64,000 nt of DNA from Petrolisthes cinctipes (lineage: Eukaryota > Arthropoda > Malacostraca > Decapoda > Porcellanidae), in NCBI GenBank assembly GCA_033782935.1, contig JAWQEG010000508.1, positions 491,501 through 555,500 on the forward strand. The letters are read 5' to 3'. This document shows, one piece after another, positions 13,564 to 26,719 of the stretch (position 1 is the stretch's first letter; each line of letters begins with the position of its first letter). A program made the translations under genes and the position numbers. The notes under the pieces are model-generated. The model did no database searches. It had not been told where the DNA came from and was given only the letters and a program-made list of their open reading frames with translations.

Positions 13564-15719
13564 GTAGGCATGTACAGATCGCTTCTGGGACCCCTAAATA
13601 TCGAATTTTCGGGTGTTTTGGGACTGAATTTGAGATATCAACTTTTTGGCACCTAAAAGATCGATTTTTAGCATGTTTTTAGCCTATATTTTGAAAATAT
13701 TCTAGCACTGAGTAGGCATGTACAGATTGCTTCTGGGACCCCAAAATATTGAATTTTCGGGTGTTTTGAGCCTGAATTTGAGATATAAACGGGTACAGAA
13801 GATACATGCACATATTGACTTTGGGCACCAAAAATATCGATTTTCAGCATGTTATGGGCCTGAATTTTGAAAATACTCTAACACGGTGTAGGCATGTACA
13901 GATCGCTTCTGGGACCACAAAATATCGAATTTTCGGGTGTTTAGGGCCAGAATTTGAGATATAAACGGATACAGAAGATGCATGCACATATCGACTTTTG
14001 GGCACCTAAGAGATCGATTTTCAGTATGTTTTTGGCCTTTTTTTTTTTAAATACTCTAACACGGAGTAGGCATGTACAGATACCTTCTGGGACCTCTAAA
14101 TATCGAATTTTCGGGTGTTTTGGGACTGAATTTGAGATATCGATTTTTTGGCACCTAAAAGATCGATTTTTAGCATGTTTTTAGCCTATATTTTGAAAAT
14201 ATTCTAGCACTGAGTAGGCATGTACAGATTGCTTATGGGACCACAAAATATTGAATTTTCGGGTGTTTTGAGCCTGAATTTGAGATATAAACGGGTACAG
14301 AAGATACATGCACATATTGACTTTGGGCATCTAAAATATCGATTTTCAGTATGTTTTGAGCATGTATTTTGAAAATACTCTAACACGGAGTAGGCATGTA
14401 CAGATCGCTTCTGGGACCCCTAAATATCGAATTTTCGGGTGTTTTGGGACTGAATTTGAGATATCGACTTTTTGGCACCTAAAAGATCGATTTTTAGCCT
14501 GTTTTTAGCCTATATTTTGAAAATATTCTAGCACTGAATAGGCATGTACAGATTGCTTCTGGGACCCCAAAATATTGAATTTTCGGGTGTTTTGAGCCTG
14601 AATTTGAGATATAAATGGGTACAGAAGATACATGCACATATTGACTTTGGGCACCAAAAATATCGATTTTCAGCATGTTTTGGGCCTGAATTTTGAAAAT
14701 ACTCTAACACGGAGTAGGCATGTACAGATCGCTTCTGGGACCCCAAAATATCGAATTTTCGGGTGTTTAGGGCCAGAATTTGAGATATAAACGGGTACTG
14801 AAGATGCATGCACATATCGACTTTTGGGCACCTAAAAGAACGATTTTCAGTATGTTTTTGGCCTGTATTTTGAAAATACTCTAACACGGAGTAGGCATGT
14901 ACAGATACCTTCTGGGACCTCTAAATATCGAATTTTCGGGTGTTTTGGGACTGAATTTGAGATATTGATTTTTTGGCACCTAAAATGTCGATTTTTAGCA
15001 TGTTTTTAGCCTATATTTTGAAAATATTCTAGCACTGTGTAGGCATGTACAGATTGCTTCTGGGACCCCAAAATATTGAATTTTCGGGTGTTTTGAGCCT
15101 GAATTTGAGATATAAACGGGTACAGAAGATACATGCACATATTGACTTTGGGCATCTAAAATATCGATTTTTAGCATGTTTTAGGCCTGTATTTTGAAAA
15201 TACTCTAACACTGAGTAGGCATGTACAGATTGCTTCTGGGACCCCAAAATATTGAATTTTCGGGTGTTTTGAGCCTGAATTTGAGATATAAACGGGTACT
15301 GAAGATGCATGCACATATCGACTTTTGTGCACCTAAAAGATCGATTTTCAGTATGTTTTGAGCATGTATTTTGAAAATACTCTAACACGGAGTAGGCATG
15401 TACAGATCGCTTCTGGGACCCCTAAATATCGAATTTTCGGGTGTTTTGGGACTGAATTTGAGATATCGACTTTTTGGCACCTAAAAGATCGATTTTCAGC
15501 ATGTTTTTAGCCTATATTTTGAAAATATTCTAGCACTGAGTAGGCATGTACAGATATCTTCTGGGACCCCAAAATATTGAATTTTCGGGTGTTTTGAGCC
15601 TGCTGTTGAGATATAAACGGGTACAGAAGATACATGCACATATTGACTTTGGGCATCAAAAATATCGATTTTCAGCATGTTTTGGGCCTGAATTTTGAAA
15701 ATACTCTAACACGGAGTAG
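13564..15719 (+). repeat. Mostly regular HOR block
   Basis: Monomers: 6 (13,564), 1 (13,712), 2 with a poly-T alteration (13,888, 178 bp), 3/6 hybrid (14,066), 4/5 hybrid (14,214), 6 (14,391), 1 (14,539), 2 (14,715), 3 (14,892), 4 (15,040), 5 (15,216), 6 (15,393), 1 (15,541, with GATATCTTCTGGG and a three-base cluster GCCTGCTGTTGAG), then 2 from 15,717. Apart from the 4/5 fusion at 14,214 the register is intact. Confidence 0.85.
14038..14048 (+). repeat. Run of 11 T replacing the monomer dyad
   Basis: In this type 2 monomer the expected GCCTGTATTTTGAAAATAC reads GCC, eleven T, then AAATAC. This destroys the inverted repeat found at this place in other monomers and makes the monomer 178 bp. 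It is the longest homopolymer I noticed in the window. It could be a true mutation or a local sequencing error. Confidence 0.75.
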
Positions 15720-18020
15720 GCATGTACAGATCGCTTCTGGGACCCCAAAATATTGAATTTTCGGGTGTTTAGGGCCATAATTTGAGATATAAACGGGTAC
15801 AGAAGATGCATGCACATATCGACTTTTGGGCACCTAAAAGATCGATTTTCAGTATGTTTTTGGCCTGTATTTTGAAAATACTCTAACACGGAGTAAGCAT
15901 GTACAGATACCTTCTGGGACCTCTAAATATCGAGTTTTCGGGTGTTTTGGGACTGAATTTGAGATATCGATTTTTTGGCACCTAAAATGTCGATTTTTAG
16001 AATGTTTTTAGCCTATATTTTGAAAATATTCTAGCACTGTGTAGGCATGTACAGATTGCTTGTGGGACCTCAAAATATTGAATTTTCGGGTGTTTTGAGC
16101 CTGAATTTGAGATATAAACGGGAACAGAAGATACATGCACATATTGACTTTGGGCATCTAAAATATCGATTTTCAGTATGTTTTTGAGCATGTATTTTGA
16201 AAATACTCTAACACGGAGTAGGCATGTACAGATCGCTTCTGGGACCCCTAAATATCGAATTTTCGGGTGTTTTGGGACTGAATTTGAGATATCGACTTTT
16301 TGGCACCTAAAAGATCGATTTTTAGCATGTTTTTTAGCCTATATTTTGAAAATATTCTAGCACTGAGTAGGCATGTACAGATTGCTTCTGGGACCCCAAA
16401 ATATTGAATTTTCGGGTGTTTTGAGCCTGAATTTGAGATATAAACGGGTACAGAAGATACATGCACATATTGACTTTGGTCATCTAAAATATCGATTTTC
16501 AGTATGTTTTGAGCATGTATTTTAAAAATACTCTAACACGGAGTAGGCATGTACAGATCGCTTCTGGGACCCCTAAATATCGAATTTTCGGGTGTTTTGG
16601 GACTGAATTTGAGATATCGACTTTTTGGTACCTAAAAGATCGATTTTTAGCATGTTTTTAGCTTATATTTAGAAAATATTCTAGCACTGAGTAGGCATGT
16701 ACAGATTGCTTCTGGGACCCCAAAATATTGAATTTTCGGGTGTTTTGAGCCTGAATTTGAGATATAAACGGGTACAGAAGATACATGCACATATTGACTT
16801 TGGGCACCAAAAATATCGATTTTCAGCAAGTTTTGGGCCTGAATTTTGAAAATACTCTAACACGGAGTAGGCATGTACAGATCGCTTCTGGGACCCCAAA
16901 ATATCGAATTTTCGGGTGTTTAGGGCCAGAATTTGAGATATAAACGGGTACAGAAGATACATGCACATATTGACTTTGGGCATCTAAAATATCGATTTTC
17001 AGTATGTTTTGAGCATGTATTTTGAAAATACTCTAACACGGAGTAGGCATGTACAGATCGCTTCTGGGACCCCTAAATATCGAATTTTCGGGTGTTTTGG
17101 GACTGAATTTGAGATATCGACTTTTTGGCACCTAAATGATCGATTTTTAGCATGTTTTTTAGCCTATATTTTGAAAATATTCTAGCACTGAGTAGGCATG
17201 TACAGATTGCTTCTGGGACCCCAAAATATTGAATTTTCGGGTGTTTTGAGCCTGAATTTGAGATATAAACGGGTACAGAAGATACATGCACATATTGACT
17301 TTGGGCATCTAAAATATCGATTTTCAGTATGTTTTGAGCATGTATTTTAAAAATACTCTAACACGGAGTAGGCATGTACAGATCGCTTCTGGGACCCCTA
17401 AATATCGAATTTTCGGGTCTTTTGGGACTGAATTTGAGATATCGACTTTTTGGCACCTAAAAGATCGATTTTTAGCATGTTTTTAGCCTATATTTTGAAA
17501 ATATTCTAGAACTGAGTAGGCATGTACAGATTGCTTCTGGGACCCCAAAATATTGAATTTTCGGGTGTTTTGAGCCTGAATTTGAGATATAAACGGGTAC
17601 AGAAGATACATGCACATATTGACTTTGGGCACCAAAAATATCGATTTTCAGCATGTTTTGGGCCTGAATTTTGAAAATACTCTAACACGGAGTAGGCATG
17701 TACAGATCGCTTCTGGGACCCCAAAATATCGAATTTTCGGGTGTTTAGGGCCAGAATTTGAGATATAAACGGGTACTGAAGATGCATGCACATATCGACT
17801 TTTGGGCACCTAAAAGATCGATTTTCAGTATGTTTTTGGCCTGTATTTTGAAAATACTCTAACACGGAGTAGGCATGTACAAATACCTTCTGGGACCTCT
17901 AAATATCGAATTTTCGGGTGTTTTGGGACTGAATTTGAGATATCGATTTTTTGGCACCTAAAATGTCGATTTTCAGCATGTTTTTAGCCTATATTTTGAA
18001 AATATTCTAGCACTGAATAG
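15720..18020 (+). repeat. Three-copy ~2 kb block, copy 1
   Basis: Markers shared with the next copy at +2,301 bp are GGGCCATAATTTG (15,77x), GAGTAAGCATG, ATCGAGTTTTC (15,93x), TTTTTAGAATG (15,99x), GGGAACAGAAG (16,12x), GACTTTGGTCATC (16,47x), TATATTTAGAAAAT (16,67x), CCTAAATGATCG (17,13x), GGGTCTTTTGGG (17,41x) and TCTAGAACTGAG (17,50x). It includes two 4/5 fusions, which shorten the local period to about 324-325 bp. Edges are approximate. Confidence 0.85.
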
Positions 18021-20250
18021 GCATGTACAGATTGCTTCTGGGACCCCAAAATATTGAATTTTCGGGTGTTTAGGGCCATAATTTGAGATATAAACGGGTA
18101 CAGAAGATGCATGCACATATCGACTTTTGGGCACCTAAAAGATCGATTTTCAGTATGTTTTTGGCCTGTATTTTGAAAATACTCTAACACGGAGTAAGCA
18201 TGTACAGATACCTTCTGGGACCTCTAAATATCGAGTTTTCGGGTGTTTTGGGACTGAATTTGAGATATCGATTTTTTGGCACCTAAAATGTCGATTTTTA
18301 GAATGTTTTTAGCCTATATTTTGAAAATATTCTAGCACTGTGTAGGCATGTACAGATTGCTTGTGGGACCTCAAAATATTGAATTTTCGGGTGTTTTGAG
18401 CCTGAATTTGAGATATAAACGGGAACAGAAGATACATGCACATATTGACTTTGGGCATCTAAAATATCGATTTTCAGTATGTTTTTGAGCATGTATTTTG
18501 AAAATACTCTAACACGGAGTAGGCATGTACAGATCGCTTCTGGGACCCCTAAATATCGAATTTTCGGGTGTTTTGGGACTGAATTTGAGATATCGACTTT
18601 TTGGCACCTAAAAGATCGATTTTTAGCATGTTTTTTAGCCTATATTTTGAAAATATTCTAGCACTGAGTAGGCATGTACAGATTGCTTCTGGGACCCCAA
18701 AATATTGAATTTTCGGGTGTTTTGAGCCTGAATTTGAGATATAAACGGGTACAGAAGATACATGCACATATTGACTTTGGTCATCTAAAATATCGATTTT
18801 CAGTATGTTTTGAGCATGTATTTTAAAAATACTCTAACACGGAGTAGGCATGTACAGATCGCTTCTGGGACCCCTAAATATCGAATTTTCGGGTGTTTTG
18901 GGACTGAATTTGAGATATCGACTTTTTGGTACCTAAAAGATCGATTTTTAGCATGTTTTTAGCCTATATTTAGAAAATATTCTAGCACTGAGTAGGCATG
19001 TACAGATTGCTTCTGGGACCCCAAAATATTGAATTTTCGGGTGTTTTGAGCCTGAATTTGAGATATAAACGGGTACAGAAGATACATGCACATATTGACT
19101 TTGGGCACCAAAAATATCGATTTTCAGCATGTTTTGGGCCTGAATTTTGAAAATACTCTAACACGGAGTAGGCATGTACAGATCGCTTCTGGGACCCCAA
19201 AATATCGAATTTTCGGGTGTTTAGGGCCAGAATTTGAGATATAAACGGGTACAGAAGATACATGCACATATTGACTTTGGGCATCTAAAATATCGATTTT
19301 CAGTATGTTTTGAGCATGTATTTTGAAAATACTCTAACACGGAGTAGGCATGTACAGATCGCTTCTGGGACCCCTAAATATCGAATTTTCGGGTGTTTTG
19401 GGACTGAATTTTTAGATATCGACTTTTTGGCACCTAAATGATCGATTTTTAGCATGTTTTTTAGCCTATATTTTGAAAATATTCTAGCACTGAGTAGGCA
19501 TGTACAGATTGCTTCTGGGACCCCAAAATATTGAATTTTCGGGTGTTTTGAGCCTGAATTTGAGATATAAACGGGTACAGAAGATACATGCACATATTGA
19601 CTTTGGGCATCTAAAATATCGATTTTCAGTATGTTTTGAGCATGTATTTTAAAAATACTCTAACACGGAGTAGGCATGTACAGATCGCTTCTGGGACCCC
19701 TAAATATCGAATTTTCGGGTCTTTTGGGACTGAATTTGAGATATCGACTTTTTGGCACCTAAAAGATCGATTTTTAGCATGTTTTTAGCCTATATTTTGA
19801 AAATATTCTAGAACTGAGTAGGCATGTACAGATTGCTTCTGGGACCCCAAAATATTGAATTTTCGGGTGTTTTGAGCCTGAATTTGAGATATAAACGGGT
19901 ACAGAAGATACATGCACATATTGACTTTGGGCACCAAAAATATCGATTTTCAGCATGTTTTGGGCCTGAATTTTGAAAATACTCTAACACGGAGTAGGCA
20001 TGTACAGATCGCTTCTGGGACCCCAAAATATCGAATTTTCGGGTGTTTAGGGCCAGAATTTGAGATATAAACGGGTACTGAAGATGCATGCACATATCGA
20101 CTTTTGGGCACCTAAAAGATCGATTTTCAGTATGTTTTTGGCCTGTATTTTGAAAATACTCTAACACGGAGTAGGCATGTACAGATACCTTCTGGGACCT
20201 CTAAATATCGAATTTTCGGGTGTTTTGGGACTGAATTTGAGATATCGATT
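18021..20250 (+). repeat. Three-copy ~2 kb block, copy 2
   Basis: Carries the marker set of the first copy at +2,301 bp, and at +2,302 bp after a one-base insertion near 19,41x (GAATTTTTAGATATC instead of GAATTTGAGATATC). Its first ~200 bp (GGGCCATAATTTG, ATCGAGTTTTC) are not repeated in the third copy, so the two amplification steps used different endpoints. Confidence 0.85.
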
Positions 20251-22240
20251 TTTTGGCACCTAAAATGTCGATTTTTAGAATGTTTTTAGCCTATATTTTG
20301 AAAATATTCTAGCACTGTGTAGGCATGTACAGATTGCTTGTGGGACCTCAAAATATTGAATTTTCGGGTGTTTTGAGCCTGAATTTGAGATATAAACGGG
20401 AACAGAAGATACATGCACATATTGACTTTGGGCATCTAAAATATCGATTTTCAGTATGTTTTTGAGCATGTATTTTGAAAATACTCTAACACGGAGTAGG
20501 CATGTACAGATCGCTTCTGGGACCCCTAAATATCGAATTTTCGGGTGTTTTGGGACTGAATTTGAGATATCGACTTTTTGGCACCTAAAAGATCGATTTT
20601 TAGCATGTTTTTTAGCCTATATTTTGAAAATATTCTAGCACTGAGTAGGCATGTACAGATTGCTTCTGGGACCCCAAAATATTGAATTTTCGGGTGTTTT
20701 GAGCCTGAATTTGAGATATAAACGGGTACAGAAGATACATGCACATATTGACTTTGGTCATCTAAAATATCGATTTTCAGTATGTTTTGAGCATGTATTT
20801 TAAAAATACTCTAACACGGAGTAGGCATGTACAGATCGCTTCTGGGACCCCTAAATATCGAATTTTCGGGTGTTTTGGGACTGAATTTGAGATATCGACT
20901 TTTTGGTACCTAAAAGATCGATTTTTAGCATGTTTTTAGCCTATATTTAGAAAATATTCTAGCACTGAGTAGGCATGTACAGATTGCTTCTGGGACCCCA
21001 AAATATTGAATTTTCGGGTGTTTTGAGCCTGAATTTGAGATATAAACGGGTACAGAAGATACATGCACATATTGACTTTGGGCACCAAAAATATCGATTT
21101 TCAGCATGTTTTGGGCCTGAATTTTGAAAATACTCTAACACGGAGTAGGCATGTACAGATCGCTTCTGGGACCCCAAAATATCGAATTTTCGGGTGTTTA
21201 GGGCCAGAATTTGAGATATAAACGGGTACAGAAGATACATGCACATATTGACTTTGGGCATCTAAAATATCGATTTTCAGTATGTTTTGAGCATGTATTT
21301 TGAAAATACTCTAACACGGAGTAGGCATGTACAGATCGCTTCTGGGACCCCTAAATATCGAATTTTCGGGTGTTTTGGGACTGAATTTGAGATATCGACT
21401 TTTTGGCACCTAAATGATCGATTTTTAGCATGTTTTTTAGCCTATATTTTGAAAATATTCTAGCACTGAGTAGGCATGTACAGATTGCTTCTGGGACCCC
21501 AAAATATTGAATTTTCGGGTGTTTTGAGCCTGAATTTGAGATATAAACGGGTACAGAAGATACATGCACATATTGACTTTGGGCATCTAAAATATCGATT
21601 TTCAGTATGTTTTGAGCATGTATTTTAAAAATACTCTAACACGGAGTAGGCATGTACAGATCGCTTCTGGGACCCCTAAATATCGAATTTTCGGGTCTTT
21701 TGGGACTGAATTTGAGATATCGACTTTTTGGCACCTAAAAGATCGATTTTTAGCATGTTTTTAGCCTATATTTTGAAAATATTCTAGAACTGAGTAGGCA
21801 TGTACAGATTGCTTCTGGGACCCCAAAATATTGAATTTTCGGGTGTTTTGAGCCTGAATTTGAGATATAAACGGGTACAGAAGATACATGCACATATTGA
21901 CTTTGAGCACCAAAAATATCGATTTTCAGCATGTTTTGGGCCTGAATTTTGAAAATACTCTAACACGGAGTAGGCATGTACAGATCGCTTCTGGGACCCC
22001 AAAATATCGAATTTTCGGGTGTTTAGGGCCAGAATTTGAGATATAAACGGGTACTGAAGATGCATGCACATATCGACTTTTGGGCACCTAAAAGATCGAT
22101 TTTCAGTATGTTTTTGGCCTGTATTTTGAAAATACTCTAACACGGAGTAGGCATGTACAGATACCTTCTGGGACCTCTAAATATCGAATTTTCGGGTGTT
22201 TTGGGACTGAATTTGAGATATCGATTTTTTGGCACCTAAA
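20251..22240 (+). repeat. Three-copy ~2 kb block, copy 3
   Basis: Matches the second copy at +1,977 bp (+1,976 after its one-base insertion), including TTTTTAGAATG (20,27x), GACTTTGGTCATC (20,75x), CCTAAATGATCG (21,41x), GGGTCTTTTGGG (21,69x) and TCTAGAACTGAG (21,78x). A private change, GACTTTGAGCACC, is at 21,90x. The block ends near 22,245, where ATGTCTATTTTTAGCATG replaces ATGTCGATTTTTAGAATG. Confidence 0.85.
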
Positions 22241-25200
22241 ATGTCTATTTTTAGCATGTTTTTAGCCTATATTTTGAAAATATTCTAGCACTGTGTAGGC
22301 ATGTACAGATTGCTTCTGGGACCCCAAAATATTGAATTCTCGGTGTTTTGAGCCTGAATTTGAGATATAAACGGGTACAGAAGATACATGCACATATTGA
22401 CTTTGGGCATCTAAAATATCGATTTTCAGCATGTTTTGGGCCTGTATTTTGAAAATACTCTAACACTGAGTAGGCATGTACAGATTGCTTCTGGGACCCC
22501 AAAATATTGAATTTTCGGGTGTTTTGATCCTGAATTTGAAATATAAACGGGTACTGAAGATGCATGAACATTTCGACTTTTGTGCACCTAAAAGATCGAT
22601 TTTCAGTATGTTTTGAGCATGTATTTTGAAAATACTCTAACACGGAGTAGGCATGTACAGATACCTTCTGGGACCTCTAAATATCGAATTTTCGGGTGTT
22701 TAAGGCCAGAATTTGAGATATAAACGGGTACAGAAGATGCATGCACATATCGACTTTTGGGCACCTAAAAGATCGATTTTCAGTATGTTTTTGGCCTGTA
22801 TTTTGAAAATACTCTAACACGGAGTAGGCATGTACAGATACCTTCTGGGACCTCTAAATATCGAATTTTCGGGTGTTATGGGACTGAATTTGAGATATCG
22901 ATTTTTTGGCACCTATAATATCGATTTTTAGCATGTTTTGGGCCTGAATTTTGAAAATACTCTAACACGGAGTAGGCATGTACAGATCGCTTCTGGGACC
23001 CCAAAATATCGAATTTTCGGGTGTTTAGGGCCAGAATTTGAGATATAAACGGGTACAGAAGATGCATGCACATATCGACTTTTGGGCACCTAAAAGATCG
23101 ATTTTCAGTATGTTTTTGGCTTGTATTTTGAAAATACTCTAACACGGAGTAGGCATGTACAGATACCTTCTGGGACCTCTAAATATCGAATTTTCGGGTG
23201 TTTTGGGACTGAATTTGAGATATCGATTTTTTGGCACCTAAAATGTCGATTTTTAGCATGTTTTTAGCCTATATTTTGAAAATATTCTAGCACTGTGTAG
23301 GCATGTACAGATTGCTTCTGGGACCCCAAAATATTGAATTTTCGGGTGTTTTGAGCCTGAATTTGAGATATAAACGGGTACAGAAGATACATGCACATAT
23401 TGACTTTGGGCATCTAAAATATAGATTTTCAGCATGTTTTGGGCCAGTATTTTGAAAATACTCTAACACTGAATAGGCATGTACAGATTGCTTCTGGGAC
23501 CCCAAAATATTGAATTTTCGGGTGTTTTGAGCCTGAATTTGAGATATAAACGGGTACTGAAGATGCATGCACATATCGACTTTTGTGCACCTAAAAGATC
23601 GATTTTCAGTATGTTTTGAGCATGTATTTTGAAAATACTCTAACACGGAGTAGGCATGTACAGATCGCTTCTGGGACCCCTAAATATCGAATTTTCGGGT
23701 GTTTTGGGACTGAATTTGAGATATCGACTTTTTGGCACCTAAAAGATCGATTTTTATCATGTTTTTAGCCTATATTTTGAAAATATTCTAGCACTGAGTA
23801 GGCATGTACAGATTGCTTCTGGGACCCCAAAATATTGAATTTTCGGGTGTTTTGAGCCTGAATTTGAGATATAAACGGGTACAGAAGATACATGCACATA
23901 TTGACTTTGGGCACCAAAAATATCGATTTTCAGCATGTTTTGGGCCTGAATTTTGAAAATACTCTAACACGGAGTAGGCATGTACAGATAGCTTCTGGGA
24001 CCCCAAAATATCGAATTTTCGGGTGTTTAAGGCCAGAATTTGAGATATAAACGGGTACAGAAGATGCATGCACATATCGACTTTTGGGCACCTAAAAGAT
24101 CGATTTTCAGTATGTTTTTGACCTGTATTTTGAAAATACTCTAACACGGAGTAGGCATGTACAGATACCTTCTGGGACCTCTTAATATCAAATTTTCGGG
24201 TGTTATGGGACTGAATTTGAGATATCGATTTTTTGGCACATATAATATCGATTTTTAGCATGTTTTTAGCCTATATTTTGAAAATATTCTAGCACTGTGT
24301 AGGCATGTACAGATTGCTTCTGGGACCCCAAAATATTGAATTTTCGGGTGTTTTGAGCCTGAATTTGAGATATAAACGGGTACAGAAGATACATGCACAT
24401 ATTGACTTTGGGCATCTAAAATATCGATTTTCAGCATGTTTTGGGCCTGTATTTTGAAAATACTCTAACACTGAGTAGGCATGTACAGATTGCTTCTGGG
24501 ACCCCAAAATATTGAATTTTCGGGTGTTTTGAGCCTGAATTTGAGATATAAACGGGTACTGAAGATGCATGCACATATCGACTTTTGTGCACCTAAAAGA
24601 TCGATTTTCAGTATGTTTTGAGCATGTATTTTGAAAATACTCTAACACGGAGTAGGCATGTACAGATCGCTTCTGGGACCCCTACATATCGAATTTTCGG
24701 GTGTTTTGGGACTGAATTTGAGATATCGACTTTTTGGCACCTAAAAGATCGATTTTTAGCATGTTTTTAACCTATATTTTGAAAATATTCTAGCACTGGG
24801 TAGGCATGTACGGATTGCTTCTGGGACCCCAAAATATTGAATTTTCGGGTGTTTTGATGCTGAATTTGAGATATAAACGGGTACAGAAGATACATGCACA
24901 TATTGACTTTGGGAACCAAAAATATAGATTTTTAGCATGTTTTGGGCCTGAATTTTGAAAATACTCTAACACGGAGTAGGCATGTACAGATCGCTTCTGG
25001 GACCCCAAAATATCGAATTTTCGGGTGTTTAGGGCCAGAATTTGAGATATAAACGGGTACAGAAGATGCATGCACATATCGACTTATGTGCACCTAAAAG
25101 ATCGATTTTCAGTATGTTTTTGGCCTGTATTTTGAAAATACTCTAACACGGAATAGGCATGTACAGATCGCTTCTGGGACCCCTACATATCGAATTTTCG

Positions 25201-25470
25201 GGTGTTTTGGGACTGAATTTGAGATATCGACTTTTTGGCACTTAAAAGATCGATTTTTAACATGTTTTTAGCCTATATTTTGAAAATATTCTAGCACTGT
25301 ACAGATTGCTTCTGGGACCCCAAAATATTGAATTTTCGGGTGTTTTGAGCCTGAATTTGAGATATAAACGGGTACAGAAGATACATGCACATATTGACTT
25401 TGGGCATCTAAAATATCGATTTTCAGTATGTTTTGAGCATGTATTTTGAAAATACTCTAACACGGAGTAG
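22241..25470 (+). repeat. Mixed block related to 2.2-3.4 and 12.1-13.1 kb
   Basis: This stretch shares left-end variants: type 3 with GTTATGGGACTG and ATAATATCG (22,91x, 24,24x), type 6 with CCTACATATCG (24,68x, 25,19x), type 1 with AAAATATAGATTTT (24,93x), and a 10-bp landmark deletion at 25,299. It is more diverged than 10.0-13.5 kb from 1-3.5 kb. A one-base loss occurs at 22,34x (TCTCGGTGTTTTG). A 4/5 fusion closes the block near 25.4 kb. To the right of it I no longer see ATAATATCG or, past 26 kb, the 10-bp deletion. Confidence 0.75.
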
Positions 25471-25579
25471 GCATGTACAGATCGCTTCTGGGACCCCTAA
25501 ATATCGAATTTTCGGGTGTTTTGGGACTGAATTTGAGATATCGACTTTTTGGCACCTAAAAGATCGATTTTTAGCATGT

Positions 25580-26719
25580 TTTTAGCCTATATTTTGAAAA
25601 TACTCTAACACTGAGTAGGCATGTACAGATTGCTTCTGGGACCCCAAAATATTGAATTTTCGGGTGTTTTGAGCCTGAATTTGAGATATAAACGGGTACT
25701 GAAGATGCATGCACATATCGACTTTTGTGCACCTAAAAGATCGATTTTCAGTATGTTTTGAGCATGTATTTTGAAAATACTCTAACACGGAGTAGGCATG
25801 TACAGATCGCTTCTGGGACCCCTAAATATCGAATTTTCGGGTGTTTTGGGACTGAATTTGAGATATCGACTTTTTGGCACCTAAAAGATCGATTTTTAGC
25901 ATGTTTTTAGCCTATATTTTGAAAATATTCTAGCACTGTACAGATTGCTTCTGGGACCCCAAAATATTGAATTTTCGGGTGTTTTGATCCTGAATTTGAG
26001 ATATAAACGGGTACAGAAGATACATGCACATATTGACTTTGGGCACCAAAAATATCGATTTTCAGCAAGTTTTGGGCCTGAATTTTGAAAATACTCTAAC
26101 ACGGAGTAGGCATGTACAGATCGCTTCTGGGACCCCAAAATATCGAATTTTCGGGTGTTTAGGGCCAGAATTTGAGATATAAACGGGTACAGAAGATGCA
26201 TGCACATATCGACTTTTGGGCACCTAAAAGATCGATTTTCAGTATGTTTTTGGCCTGTATTTTGAAACTACTCTAACACGGAGTAGGCATGTACAGATAC
26301 CTTCTGGGACCTCTAAATATCGAATTTTCGGGTGTTTTGGGACTGAATTAGAGATATCGATTTTTTGACACCTAAAATGTCGATTTTTAGCATGTTTTTA
26401 GCCTATATTTTGAAAATATTCTAGCACTGTGTAGGCATGTACAGATTGCTTCTGGGACCCCAAAATATTGAATCTTCGGGTGTTTTGAGCCTGAATTTGA
26501 GATATAAACGGGTACAGAAAATACATGCACATATTGACTTTGGGCATCTAAAATATCGATTTTCAGCATGTTTTGGGCCTGTATTTTGAAAATACTCTAA
26601 CATTGAGTAGGCATGTACAGATTGCTTCTGGGACCCCAAAATATTGAATTTTCGGGTGTTTTGGGACTGAATTTGAGATATCGACTTTTTGGCACCTAAA
26701 AGATCGATTTTTAGCATGT
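25580..26719 (+). repeat. Tandem duplication of ~1.15 kb, copy 1
   Basis: Starts at a hybrid monomer in which a type 6 tail (AGCCTATATTTTG) continues as AAAATACTCTAACACTGAG, the tail of a type 4 monomer. Matches the next ~1.15 kb at +1,140 bp, then +1,150 bp, the difference being the 10-bp landmark deletion at 25,938. It contains the last such deletion in the window. Confidence 0.78.
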
